Shown one piece after another: positions 49,098 through 60,739 of a DNA stretch of 64,000 nucleotides. Numbering within the stretch: position 1 is the first letter of the stretch; each line of letters starts with the position of its first letter. Source of the stretch: Grifola frondosa (taxonomy: Eukaryota > Basidiomycota > Agaricomycetes > Polyporales > Grifolaceae). The position numbers and the translations under genes were made by a program. The stretch is taken from the NCBI GenBank assembly GCA_001683735.1, contig LUGG01000007.1, forward strand, positions 1,860,001 to 1,924,000, in the 5' to 3' direction. The notes beneath the pieces are model-generated. The model ran no database searches and was not told where the DNA came from. It saw only the letters and a list, made by a program, of their open reading frames with translations.

Positions 49098-52000
49098 TTG
49101 CAAATGCAGAACAAACATGAGCTGAAATGTGCAAGTGCTACCAGTCATGACACTGCATGTGAGGATGAACACGCAACTAGATATATGCAGGCTCCACCTG
49201 CTATGGCCACTATCTCTGTCAAAGTTTCACCACAAGCTATCCTGAAATCTAAACATGAAGAAGATCAAGAAAACCATTTTAGGGACACATCAGAGAAATA
49301 TCTTGATGATGACAGACTTTATCTCAAAGTACCAGTGGTTGAGCATGATAATGACTTCTTTGATGATGAGCCAGGCCTCAGCTCTGATCTAGATGACAAC
49401 AGCAATATGGCTATGAAATCACTTTCTCAGAAATGCTCTTCTCTAAATCTCATTCTTGATATTGCCAAAGAGAACCTCAGCTACTAACTTTCTCACTTGC
49501 TTTCTCCATCTTTTTCAGATTCTCACATTCAAAATGTATACAATATGCTGTCAGCATCATGTCCTTCTAGTCTGGCAAACTTGAATATCTCACTTGAGCT
49601 AGATGTTGAAGAGGATTCTGTATGCCAGTGCTGAAGATATCTTCAATAGCCTTTGCATAGATGAAGGACATGAGACATTGAAGATGCTTCTACCTATAAC
49701 TCACTGGCTACATTTAGCGAGAATTTTATTCTTTGCTCTGCATATATTTGTGTCTTTATTGCAGCTATAGTTCATAGTGTCGCAAATGATCTAGTCCACA
49801 CATCCTTGATAGTTCTTTTGAAATGATATCATCTTTGTCTCAACATGGCGGCTTTGATGTTTCTAGAGTTAACAGGATGACATGCACTCTGCACACTATC
49901 AAATGTTGGCTCAGTGTTGATGCTAATCAATATCTGGTGTTTTATTTCATCTGTAATGTCTGCTAGTTCTAACATCATTCATCAGAGCTATATATGCTCA
50001 GTGGTCCAGCATGCTTGCAAGATGAGTGTCTGGGTACACTATACAAGATAAAAATAAAGGCTAATGAAAAATGAAAATGAATACTCACAAAAATTATGCC
50101 AATGATGTCTACTCTTCCTACTCTTCAGTGGATCCTTTCACGCCCTAACAAGATGAAAAAGTTCTCCAAATGGCGAGAAGAAGATGATGCATCCAAACAG
50201 ACTCTGCCTGCAGAAAGAGAAGACTGATCTAGATGGGCCAACTCTCAGTTCTGTATGTATGATATGACTGATGGCTAGGGGTGGAGGGCTATCCGGGCCA
50301 GATTGCAACATTGTTGAGGTGAAAAATGGAAAATTAAAGATGTTGATTTGCATGAGCTACACCAACACTTCATTGCACTCCTGATCAGTCTTGTATTAAT
50401 GTTCAACATTGATTGGTGACATCCTAGCTTGCTGCATTGCCTGAGTTCAGCTAATTTTATCTTTGCAGGCTCCAAGAAATGAAGCACAATAATCATTCTG
50501 TTGATGTGATCTATATTATAACTTGCAACAATTCGTGCTTGAAGCACTTTCTCACAGAGGAAACAATACTTAACTATATCATTCCAGGACCAGATGAGCC
50601 ATCACTCGAACAGCTAAACTTCGTGCTTAAGCCATTTGTTAATAATATGTGTCAATTATATTATGAGGAGTACTCTGATATACATTACTACCCACTCACT
50701 ATATTATTTTTCAGGTGTCAACTTCCATACTCCAGATGAATGGAAGTCACAGCCTGCTCATAGGTATTTATGTATTAATGCCTCTGACCTTCTAGCGAGC
50801 CACAAGACATTTGGGCTTAAAGAACACACCTCAAAATGGTTTATGTGCCCACTTTGCCATCAACCATTTCATTCTCTAATTCATCCTGACTGCTACAGCT
50901 CTGAAAGTATGTTTTTTATTCTTTATTTTTTTGACTCACTCATATTGTGTTTAGAATTTTGCCCTTCACAAAGACTGGTGCTATATCAAATATGCATTTC
51001 TCTCATGGTGTGTTAATGAGTATGACCACCAAGAATTTAGAAGTAACTAGGAGTCATTTGGTCCACTCTTGATATCTTGCCTGGTTGACTGTCTTTGTAT
51101 GACTCATCAACAAATTTCATGCATGCAGCCTATCTCAGTGAGCTCTCACAATCATAGCGAGCAATCTGCTGATACATTTACAGGTGAAATGAAGCATGTT
51201 ATTCAAGATATTCTTGTTGGTGATGATATGTGATAAGGCATCATTGTGAAAACAAATCACTTGGGAAGATTCGGTGCTTTCTTGAAGATGTCTGATGACC
51301 ATCCACAATTGGCCATCTTCCAAATAATGTGCATAGCTCACTTCAAGTTGTGCTATGTGCAGTGCTAATTTTTGACTCATAGCTCACCACAGATGGTGCA
51401 GGTAAAGTGGATCAATAGCATAATTTTACAACAGTTCTTGTTGCACTTTATTTCAGCTGGCAGGTCAATGGTGAAATTTTTAACAAGGATGTTCCACAAT
51501 TCAGTCAATTCACAAAGGCTGGTAAAGCACATATCTGCATTGAGGTCCTTTTACATAAGTGCTGATGTGTCATGCTGCTTATAATGCCAACTTGACTCCA
51601 GAGAAATTTGATGACATTCCAAAGGTGGCCATGGATCAAAAGTATCGACAGCACTTCAATGTCATCACGGAATAGTGCACTGCAATATGCATATGATCTT
51701 CACAATCTATTAGTGTTGAAGAGGCATCTCATGCCCATGATTGCCATGCATGCACATGATCACTTTAGTTCATCCACATATTATTGTGGCTTCAAGTTGA
51801 CCATTGCCATGCCCATTGTGCTTGAATTTCCCAAGATGTCCATTATTATGTTTATAAGGGTAAGCCCACCATGAGTAAATGGAACTGAGCAGAAGGTATG
51901 GAGAGGTAAGATGTGTGAAAAGATGAAAGTAGGAGGTGAAATGACAGTTCATCTGAGCCCTACATATGATCTAGTGAGTACATTGTCTGTGATTTTACAG

Positions 52001-52620
52001 TATTAATAGTACTTGCATGTAGATATTACATCTTGAGACACTTAGGCCTAACAAGACAGAAGAAGATGAGGCAGCAATCACAGTGCTGAAGAAATACCCC
52101 AAGGCAACACAAAAACAAGCTCAACATGGGGAATATTACTCACAATAATAGCTACTATGGTAGCTGATCAGAGTGATGGTAAGTTGCTTGTTTTCTTCAA
52201 CTATCTACTAATATTTCATCAGCACTAGTGCAACTTCCAAGATATAAGAAGAAGGTTAATCTTTGAACACTCAGTTTATATGCTTTGATTTTCATGCACC
52301 TGTGTTCACTCTGAGAGTTACCAATCTACCTCATTCCAGATACTTCAATGGCCCCACTTGGTGAATTGTTCATTGAGACAAATGTTCTTTCCTACTTTCA
52401 CATACTTGTTAGTGAACTATGATATGGTGCTTCAACTACCACTGCAGTGAGGGCTGTCAATATGCATGCATTCATGGTTGACAGCTCATACAAATTGACT
52501 ACATCTTCCACATCATCTATTTTCGCAAAGTGTCAGATGCTCCAGCATTGAAAATGACCTGTGTAATAGTGCAATCATTTGTGGTTGATGAAGATGTGCC
52601 AGAAATGCCATGAAATATAT
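49098..52620 (+). mobile_element. Remnant of a Tnp2-type (CACTA/Plavaka) transposase
   Basis: The clearest part (about 50560-50940) encodes IIPGPDEPSLEQLNFVLKPF. After a splice it continues GVNFHTPDEWKSQPAHRYL, then DLLASHKTFGLKEHTSKWF with MCPLCH. This matches the order found in Tnp2-family transposases of mushrooms (an IIPGP.EPS block, then a segment ending in a CxxC pair). Flanking frames such as 49098-49487 (acidic) may be further exons. Stops interrupt the rest. It lies between the two inverted hAT-like MITEs but is of a different superfamily. The MITE insertions probably hit this older element or its flanks. It could be the former autonomous partner of the CACTA-type MITEs, which is inference. 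Confidence 0.55.
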
Positions 52621-52677
52621 GGTATGTTATAAATCCCAACATTGTCACTAACACTTATTTTGTATTTGTGAAGGGCA

Positions 52678-53058
52678 TAGTGTTGCCATGACTTAGTCAC
52701 ATCTGTTTCAGCTTTTTAGATATTCTGACATGAGTTTTACAGATAATGACATAATTTGAATTGAAATTAATAGCTAAAATGTATGTGTATTTGAATGTAC
52801 CACAATCATTTGCATAATTATCTTTAATATGTTTCAATTTTAGTTACATTGGTAAAAAAGCTGACTAAAAAGTCAGACTTTGCAATCAGCATTTTGACCA
52901 TATATACATCAATACACGGTATACCAAATTGCTCTTTTATATGCTTATACTGTAGTATCTAGGCTACAAAATAAAGGTAATATCACTATGATATTTGAAA
53001 AACTGCACAAGTTATGAGTCATATATTATTTAGGCCTGACTTAGCTACAGCAACACTA
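52678..53058 (-). mobile_element. hAT-like MITE, right copy, with target duplication
   Basis: It starts TAGTGTTGCCATGACTTAG and ends TAGCTACAGCAACACTA. The starting motif resembles hAT termini. It is flanked by gaagggca (52670-52677) and gaaggaca (53059-53066), matching at seven of eight positions, the 8 bp duplication typical of hAT insertion. It is inverted relative to 48249-48632 and similar over its whole length. Confidence 0.82.
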
Positions 53059-53329
53059 GAAGGACAGTGGACCTTGACCTTGGTGTTTGGCACTATGGTC
53101 ACTTATATGCACAGATTTTTATTGATGTGAATGCATTCTCTAGCCACTTTGCACTTGATAGCATCATGCACTATGAGATGAGACTTTGGGTCACAATGCT
53201 GCTCTGTCATAGGAGTCCATTGTAATTTTATAATCAGAACTACTAACTCATTCATTTTACAGAGCACTGAAGAGCCCAATGGCCTTGAGAATGATTATCA
53301 GGACCATCTCACAAGATTTTGGATACATG

Positions 53330-55200
53330 TTATTTTTGATAAGTTTCAAGATTCTCCACTGTAATTTCTATGAAATCAATATTAGGATCTTGTTGACCCT
53401 GCTCTTTATCCTCTTTATACATGTCACTCTCCTCTGAAACTATAAATGATGACTTGTCATATTTGGCAGCAAGCACTTGAAGCCATGTTGGATCAATCAT
53501 GATGTGTGAAATTGACTGCAGATTTTGTCTGACCATCCTTTTCTTTGGTGGTGCACATTGTCAGAAGCTTTGATTCTTCAGAGGTACATGAAGCACCCTG
53601 CTGATATAAATAATAGTGATTTCCATGAACAGAATTCACCTCACACATGGCTGTAATTGTAACATCAAGCTGATCAAGCAATTGTTTATCTGTAATGGAA
53701 ACTTGGTCTGTGAATTAAACATTTGAGATGCAATGCCTGGCCTACCCCATCAGCACAATATGCCAGAGCACATGATATCCAGGAAATGCACCTGTCAACT
53801 ATTATGAGTACCTTGTTCTGTGCCTCATTATCTGTCCCTGAATCAATGGCTTCCTTGAGATCAGACTCGTTCATGGACTGATATGTCCATATGAACAAGA
53901 AATTGTGCTTTTTGTTTTATAACTTTGCAATGCTCTCATGATAAGTAGTACACTCTGCTGCTTTCTGGATGACCATGCACTGAAATTGTTAGCTTGTATA
54001 TTCAGGCTGTTCACTATGGTACACATCATCCTTTTTTGTGCTTTTCATTTGTTTACCTGTGATTTCTCATGGTGCTTACTTTTCATTTTATGCATGTTAA
54101 TCTTGTAGCATTTGGCTGTTGTCTCGAAAAATGCCTTGATTGTCTCATGTGCAGCATCTGCATCAGAACATCTCTGAGCTCCTCAGCACTTATCTTATTA
54201 CTCCAGTGTGGACCTCTGTCACGGATCAGTTGTGTCACCTCACAGAGCCACACAGAGTGATGGTTGCTCTAGTTATTTCAATTTAGATGCAGGAGTCAAT
54301 CCAGTAAGTTAACATCCTCCTCTGTACAGAATCTGCCATTCTTTAGCAGTTTTGATGGATTTTCATTCTTCGTGGTGAGCTGATGGAGGGATGTGTCTTC
54401 AGAATGTGCATATGATAGTAAGTGCTCAATTCTGATGCAATGGGACACAGCTTACATTCAATGACACCTTTCATCTGTTCAACTCACTGCTATTACCATC
54501 TTCTTTCATGCCAGCACCAGAAGTAGTATTGTTAATGTCATCATCATTATGATGGGTCACTATCAGTGCATTTATTAATGCAACCTCAAGGTTGTCCACA
54601 TGAATCTGGAGGACCTTGTTTCAAGACTGGACAGCTTCAAGTTGCACCAAAATATCCCTCAGTGTTGTCAGTATGTTATTATTCTGTTCAGCAATTCTTT
54701 AGTGTTAATCATCAGCATTTTTGATGTCTTTGATAGCTTGTCAATATCTTCATCATGGGTTTTGACCTTCACCTTCAGGGTGTTTACAGTAGTACATAGT
54801 GCTGTAATATAATCAGATGTATTTTTGGTTAATTCTACCATTTCTCATGTGAAAATCTCGCTTAACTGATAACATGATCACTTGCGACCATACCTAGAAC
54901 CATTGAATGATGCATACTATTTGCAACACCTCTCACAGAAGGCCCAGAATGCATTGATGGTGCAGATACTCTTGCTTGTCTGACTGGCACTAATGCAGGC
55001 TAATTTTTAGTCTCAGAAGAAGTCATGAAAGGTGAAATAAACTATGGTGGTTGAACCATTGGCTCAATGCTCATCTGTGATTGCTTCAACATTAGAGCAC
55101 CCTGTGAAAAAGGCAAAACTCTAGTGTTCTCAATGCTGCTACCCTGTGAGGTGAACATGAGTAGCTAGCCTTAATGCATCATGTCAAGGTGGGTGTAGAC
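53330..55200 (-). pseudogene. Decayed minus-strand gene with coiled-coil-like segment
   Basis: On the minus strand about 55150-54900 reads as a nearly open serine/proline/methionine-rich frame (SVRGVANSMHHSMVLGMVAS) broken by isolated stops. About 54840-54660 gives a heptad-like stretch (TALCTTVNTLKVKVKTHDED). Frames at 53898-53686 and 53681-53330 could be later exons. Codon structure is still visible although CpG is lost. I do not recognise the family. It may be an accessory ORF of the transposon or a captured host gene. Confidence 0.35.
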
Positions 55201-58200
55201 TAAGCAGGAGGGCATTCAAGAATAGTGAGTATGCTGTTTTTGACTCCTTGTCATAATCTGACTGCATGGTGCATATTGTAGATCTCTTGATAATGAACTT
55301 GTGGATCTTTTGCTGCTTGATCCACATTATACATGACACTATTTATAGCAATATCACTCTATAGATCATAAACATCTTTGTATAACTGTATTCCAGAAGT
55401 TTGTTGTATTCAAAGTACATTAAATTTGTTTCATACAATTTCATGAGCTCACTGCAAAAGCAAGGAAAATATGAGCAGCGCAGTGCAAACATTTATGATC
55501 AGGAGCAAGACAAATCAGAGAAATATTAGTGCTAAATCAAGAAATTACCTTCAATTTAATGTCAATATTTCAGAGGAAAATTTTAGTGCAAAAGTCCAGA
55601 ATATCTCAAATATTCTGCTAGTGTCCTATAGGCAAATTTTGATTGATGTGCAGTGTAAAAGTAGAGTTAATCAAGTGGGTGTAATTGCACATGAGGAATG
55701 AGGCATGATGGATAATGGTAAAAGCAAAAGTCACAGACTCCACAGATGTAATGTTATTTTGCCAGCGACAATTATGAATGTTAATGATTAACATATTCAT
55801 ATATGAAACCTATCTTACAACTTAACATCCCATTAATAATCTGGTTGCATTTTCCATTAAGATGCAAGTTCTCTCAAAGAGACTCCCAATTCTGCTGGAG
55901 GAATTATACATGCCATGAATATGGCCAATAAGTATGTAATACTTGTGGTTTACATCAATTTGAAGATAGGGTGAGGTGAATAATATTGCACATGTCCTCA
56001 AGCTATTGCAATTGCATAGTATGCCATAGTATGCCCACACTATCATTTATTTTCTGCTTATAAATTAGCAGACATATACAGTTGGCTTTCAGTTTGAACA
56101 GCTTCACATCATTCTTTATGCTCTACTTACTGATGAAATATGATCTGAGTTCTGTTCATACAAGTGAGATTAGGTTTGTAAACACAGTGCTTTATGCTTG
56201 AGGCTTATCTCAGACATGCTTATTATGATGTTCTTCGTGCTGGAGGAGGAGAAGGAGATGGTGGATTGCTTCTGACAGTTAAGTAAACTACAACAAATTA
56301 AATGCAGTATGATTAGTAATCTATCCACTATCAACAAACTCTGTTTAAATCAGCCCACCACACTTAACCTATTTCTGCTCACCATATGCGAGTTGATACA
56401 ACTTTACACAATCCAATATAGGACCATGTCACTGCACAGCAGTAACAAGAGTGTCAGCTGTAAGCATGGATGCACTGGGCAAGTGCATTCGCCATTGCCT
56501 AAAGCATCAGTACAGGGTGACTGGTCATACAGATGTTCACCTCCCACCATGCGACATACTATGGGACAGGCAATACATGAAATTGGTTTAGGGTTGAGAT
56601 CATGTACATACTTCATAAACAGTTCAACAATAGGGCTATGATACAAGAGCCCATAGGGATCTGAAGCTCCCTAACTTCTGCCACTATTAGAATAACAGGA
56701 GGACATGTGTGATGGCCTTATTCAAGAATGTCTCCCATACAGTGTGGACACATGCATCCTTGCACTTTATGGGATTCTTCATTTTGCCCAATTGCAAGCA
56801 GATGGTTACACTTGTATCTTGAGAACCTATAGCACATGGCACTGATTCATGACCCAGGACACAGAATCATACTCTGTGAGACCCCAAGCCTCCATAATAG
56901 CGAGGTATGCTAGTTTGGAATGCTATATCAGAAGAGAAAGTAGAAAGTACAGCTCCAAAAATATGTGTCAGTAAAAGAGCAGGTATAGGTCTGTCTCCAT
57001 AAATAACAAAACAATAGCACAATAGTTAATGGCCACTGAGACCAAGCATGCAGTGAAAATAGATATATTGCAGGTGAAAAAGACCATACAGGGATGGTGT
57101 ACAAGGTGTCAGAGCAACCCTGCAGTAAACTATCACAAGCAGGCCAATGTTGCTTCCCTTTGTCAGATGATGCAGGATGTTTGCAATGACTCCAAAAGGC
57201 CAAAGGTGAAAGTGATAAAATTGAGAGGGAGGGTGCAGCAGGAACCCTATCCAAAAAGTGGCCCTGCATCTCATAGAAGTGTACAGTCCCGAATGCAATC
57301 CAACCACTGTGTTGGAGAGAAGGTCAATAGTTGCATGTTCACCAAACACTGCTGCATTCATTCCATGCAGGCAGATGAAAGAGAATCACTGGTCACCAAC
57401 CAGTGAAGGCCTGGGAGGGCAGCATGCTGTTGCACCCAAGGAGACCTCACACTATCAGCCTGTATGTACCACCAGGAGGCCAAATATCAGACATATTCTT
57501 TGTACCGTAAGAGGGAATAAGAGGAGGTGAGACCATATGTGGTTGCAGCTGTGACAGAGCAGCTTGGCATGACCATGAAAGGCAGTAGAAAAAGGTATGC
57601 AGATGACAGCCATGAGTCTGCACAGGGTGATCATGTCTTGTAGGAAGCCATCATCAGGCATCCACTGCCAATGCAGAAATCATATCGAACACAACTACAG
57701 AATGGAGAATATAACAAGTGCAAAGAGGTCACATGATATTTTTTGCATATCTGAGACTTTGGAGTTGTTGCATTCACTGTTGTTGTGGTTCTCAAAAGTG
57801 ACTTGTCGTAGACACTACAGTGTGTGAAGTGCTAAACTAACACCTCAGATAACTGTCATACACAATCGCTACTCCTCCCTCAAGATTTAATAGAAGCCCC
57901 CGTAAAATAGTGTAATTAGTAGAGAATGGATCATAAAAGAATACTTGCTGAACAATTTTCTTATTTCCAAAAAAAATTATGTCCTTCCAAAAATTGAAGC
58001 AAAGGTCAAAAAAATTCATTTTTGCCCATTGAAGTTCCAGAAATGGTATAAAATGCCAATAACATATGTACAGGGTAATTCTGCACTATCCGTGAGCTTT
58101 AATGGCATTGAGAATCTCTGCTGTCATGCCAACTTTTCGGCATGACTTGTACTTCTTCACTGCAAAGGCCACTTGCTGTGCATTAAGCCCTTTGCTAAGA

Positions 58201-58330
58201 AATTTTGTCAGGCTTTAGTGAGATGTTCAGAAAGCCAGGAGGACACACTGATTACTGGAGAATTTTTTTTTTCGCCCAAAAATTAAAACAAAACACCCAA
58301 TAAATCTGAAATCTCTAAATTATGCATATT
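55201..58330. other. AT-rich island, right part, unresolved
   Basis: Several frames of 60-125 codons occur on both strands (for example 57029-57406 plus and 57361-57026 minus), without recognisable motifs. It is CpG-poor like the rest of the island. Composition returns to the flank type near 58330-58400. Confidence 0.5.
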
Positions 58331-58964
58331 TTGGCCTATTTCGTTCCTAGTTTTCGCCCGGATGGCCTGGCGGCATGTGGATCGAGCCCTACATATTTGT
58401 TTATCTAATGCTTCGCGCACTGTAATAATGTCCACGCTATCTCGCGATGCACTGCTCAATCTGCATTAATTAATATTGTCGATCGCACTTGACCTTTAAA
58501 AATGTTTTACGCTCAGCCCGTGTACGCGGGACGTCACCTCCACACCCGCTGTGAGCCAGCGGATGCGAACAATACACACACATATATCTGCTTTTATTCC
58601 CGGCAAGACAGGGTATACCTATATACATACAGACTACAGCATAGCACAAGCACCTACGCGCACACACAACAAGGCAACGGGGTGTCGCAAGGAATAGAAG
58701 CGGGCGCGCGATTTTGTCGCGGTGGATAGGGGATTGTTCGGGTGGGGATACAGCTTCGCGGTTACTTCATACACACACTTGGTTCTGATTACACACGGGT
58801 CAGGGTTAGACAAGCAAAACAACAGTGCGGAGGCAGGCAGAGATAGGTCGTACTTCCGCATACACCAGTGAGATGAGATTAGAGGATAGATAGCGATGAC
58901 TGGGTGAGGGCGATAGCAGTGAACAGATGAAACGCGACGCAATATGCACGGCGGACGGCGAGAC
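58331..58964. other. 3' flank of the TUP1 fragment
   Basis: Normal composition resumes. No gene was recognised. CA/TG-rich short tracts (acacacacatata) occur near 58570-58590. Confidence 0.5.
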
Positions 58965-60510
58965 TCATAGGGCGGTATAGCTCCCTGTCGGAGAATCAGT
59001 ATGAAAAATAGTATTGAGCTGGGTAGACGTACATATTCGCGCTTGGCAATCCCCACTGCCAGTAGCCAACATACTCCCAACTGGACTTAGATCGATCGAG
59101 ACCACTGAACTCGTTGTCAGTCAACGCGGGTAATGGAACACCGAGATGCCCACCAGAATTCTTGTGTCCCTGCAGCACGCACTGTACTACAGCAGTCTTC
59201 GCGTCCCAGAACTGTACTCCGCGGTCTTTGGAACCGGATACAACCCACTGCCCGTCATGCGACACGGCAACGCATAACACGTTGTCCTATCAACCGCATC
59301 TCAGTACGTCATCACCCAATCAGTGAAGAGAGTATACCTTGTGACCAGTGAAGTTCATGGTACACTGGCCGCCGTCCCAGTATTTGAGCGTCTTGTCAAG
59401 ACTCCCGCTCACAAGCCCCTTGCCGTCTGGTGTGAAGGCGACACTATACACACTGTCACCGTGCCCTTTGAGGCGTTCGACCAGCTGGCCTACTGCACGT
59501 CCCAGATGCGCACGATCGTGTCGAGTGAGCCCGCCGCAACAAGTCGTCCGTCAGGCGAGATGCGCACAGAGGTCACGCCTGCGTTGACCGAGTCAGGCTC
59601 GTCGATCGTCACTGCAAAAGATGAGGAGGTCAGTGAACGGAGTCGCGAGCGAGAAGGAAAGGTACGCACGGATCTTATTCATGCTTCCGTCCACCATATC
59701 CCAGATGCGCGCGGTGCAGTCTGCTGAGCCGGACACGATGAGCCGACCATCACGTGAGAAGTCGAGAGAATAGATCTCTTTCTGGTGACCCTCAAACACG
59801 TTACGAATGCGCTTCTCCGCGATGTCCCAGATCTGGAATCACGTGCGTCAGAATATTGCAGACAAACGTGCGAGAAAAACGATGGCGAAGCGGTGAAGGT
59901 AACGATGAAGGGGAAGGCATGTGGCAGGGAGAAAGCAGACGCACCCTGATTTGCTTGTCGTCTGCACCAGTGGCAAGGTACTTCCCGTCTGGGCTGAAGC
60001 ACACGCTCCGGATGTAGAGATCTCCAGTCTTGCTAGCCCCTTCGTCAACAAGTACACTATATGAAAAATATCAGCGCACAAAGTATGCTTCAAAGCTTCG
60101 AATACACACATACCAAGTCCTCTGCCCGGTCTTCGTGTCATAGATTTGCGCAGTCCTATTACATCCGTCGCGAGGTACTTCCGTCCGCCGAGAACCGACA
60201 CAACACACAGCTGTGCGCTTCACCTCAGAAGGCAAGATGTAGATGGGAAGACAGGAGACGCACTCTCATGCATGAGTGTGTGTACAGCTGCACATCCAGC
60301 GTCCGCTTCCCGCTCTCACCAGAAGTCCCTGAACCACTCGCGTTCGGGTTGAACACGGCGAACCAGTCGCTCCCTTCTTTCTTCAACTCCGGGGAAAAGA
60401 GTGTGGATCCATACTCAGGTCAACGAGTGGCGGGGAGGCTGCGCAGAGGGCGTGGGTGGTATCGCGCCGTTTGCGGAGGGCGGGACAGGGCCAAGTGCGA
60501 TAGAGTATGT
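58965..60510 (-). pseudogene. TUP1: TUP1 general corepressor, 5'-truncated copy with several one-base deletions
   Basis: The minus strand carries the WD40 propeller of the Tup1 corepressor: KKEGSDWFAVFNP, then [49 protein letters not shown] with [69 protein letters not shown] and GHKNS. The last small exons end IWSYTAL at TGA 58965-58967. The N-terminal tetramerisation region and linker are absent. Readable sequence begins about 60510, just before the border of the duplicated segment at 60740. At least five one-base losses occur, mostly in short runs (for example before ELKKEG, in FSADGK, before CNRTAQ, after IWDV). One conserved Trp (GDWQARIW) reads Cys. The piece is almost certainly non-functional. 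Confidence 0.85.
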
Positions 60511-60739
60511 GAGTGATGTAGATGTGAGTGCGCGAGTGTGACGCTCGCAGTCCTAAGAAGGAGTGATGGTGTCACACGAAGAGCCACTCAAACGGAGACA
60601 AGGATAAAGTCTCAGTTTAAGAGAAGCTATCGTACGTCTACCACCCAGCGGTCTTATATACGTAGAGGGGGGTCCCGACGGAGCACCGCGTCGGGTTTTT
60701 AAAAGCTCGGCATCGAGCCTGAGGAAAGTCATGCACATG
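60511..60739. promoter_or_regulatory. Junction region with a TATA-like element
   Basis: The minus strand has TATATAAG at 60660-60653, upstream of the truncated TUP1 piece but with no useful ATG behind it. The segment joins the TUP1 fragment to the right sedolisin copy. No gene is present. Confidence 0.35.

Larger units (their letters stand above)
44985..58330. other. AT-rich, CpG-poor transposon island
   Basis: Composition changes abruptly at both ends. Inside, the sequence is AT-rich and CG dinucleotides are rare, often one per several hundred bases, while TG and CA abound. The flanks have many CG. This is what long-term methylation and deamination of transposons leave behind. The island lies between the two sedolisin copies and contains the elements listed separately. 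I judged composition by eye and did not count it. Confidence 0.85.

Noticed and set aside
49098..49487. Acidic 129-codon frame as an independent gene
   Set aside because: It lies in CpG-poor transposon sequence near the Tnp2 remnant, has no recognisable domain and is better treated as part of the element.
48249..53058. One large composite transposon with 380 bp inverted termini
   Set aside because: Each arm has its own terminal inverted repeats, and the right arm has its own 8 bp target duplication, so two separate MITE insertions are simpler.
57026..57406. Overlapping frames of 111 and 125 codons on both strands
   Set aside because: Both strands are open only because stops are scarce here. 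Neither shows motifs.
44985..58330. Idea that the AT-rich block is foreign contamination or an organelle insert
   Set aside because: CpG loss, MITEs with target duplications and a mushroom-type transposase fit resident nuclear repeats. No mitochondrial genes or tRNAs were seen.
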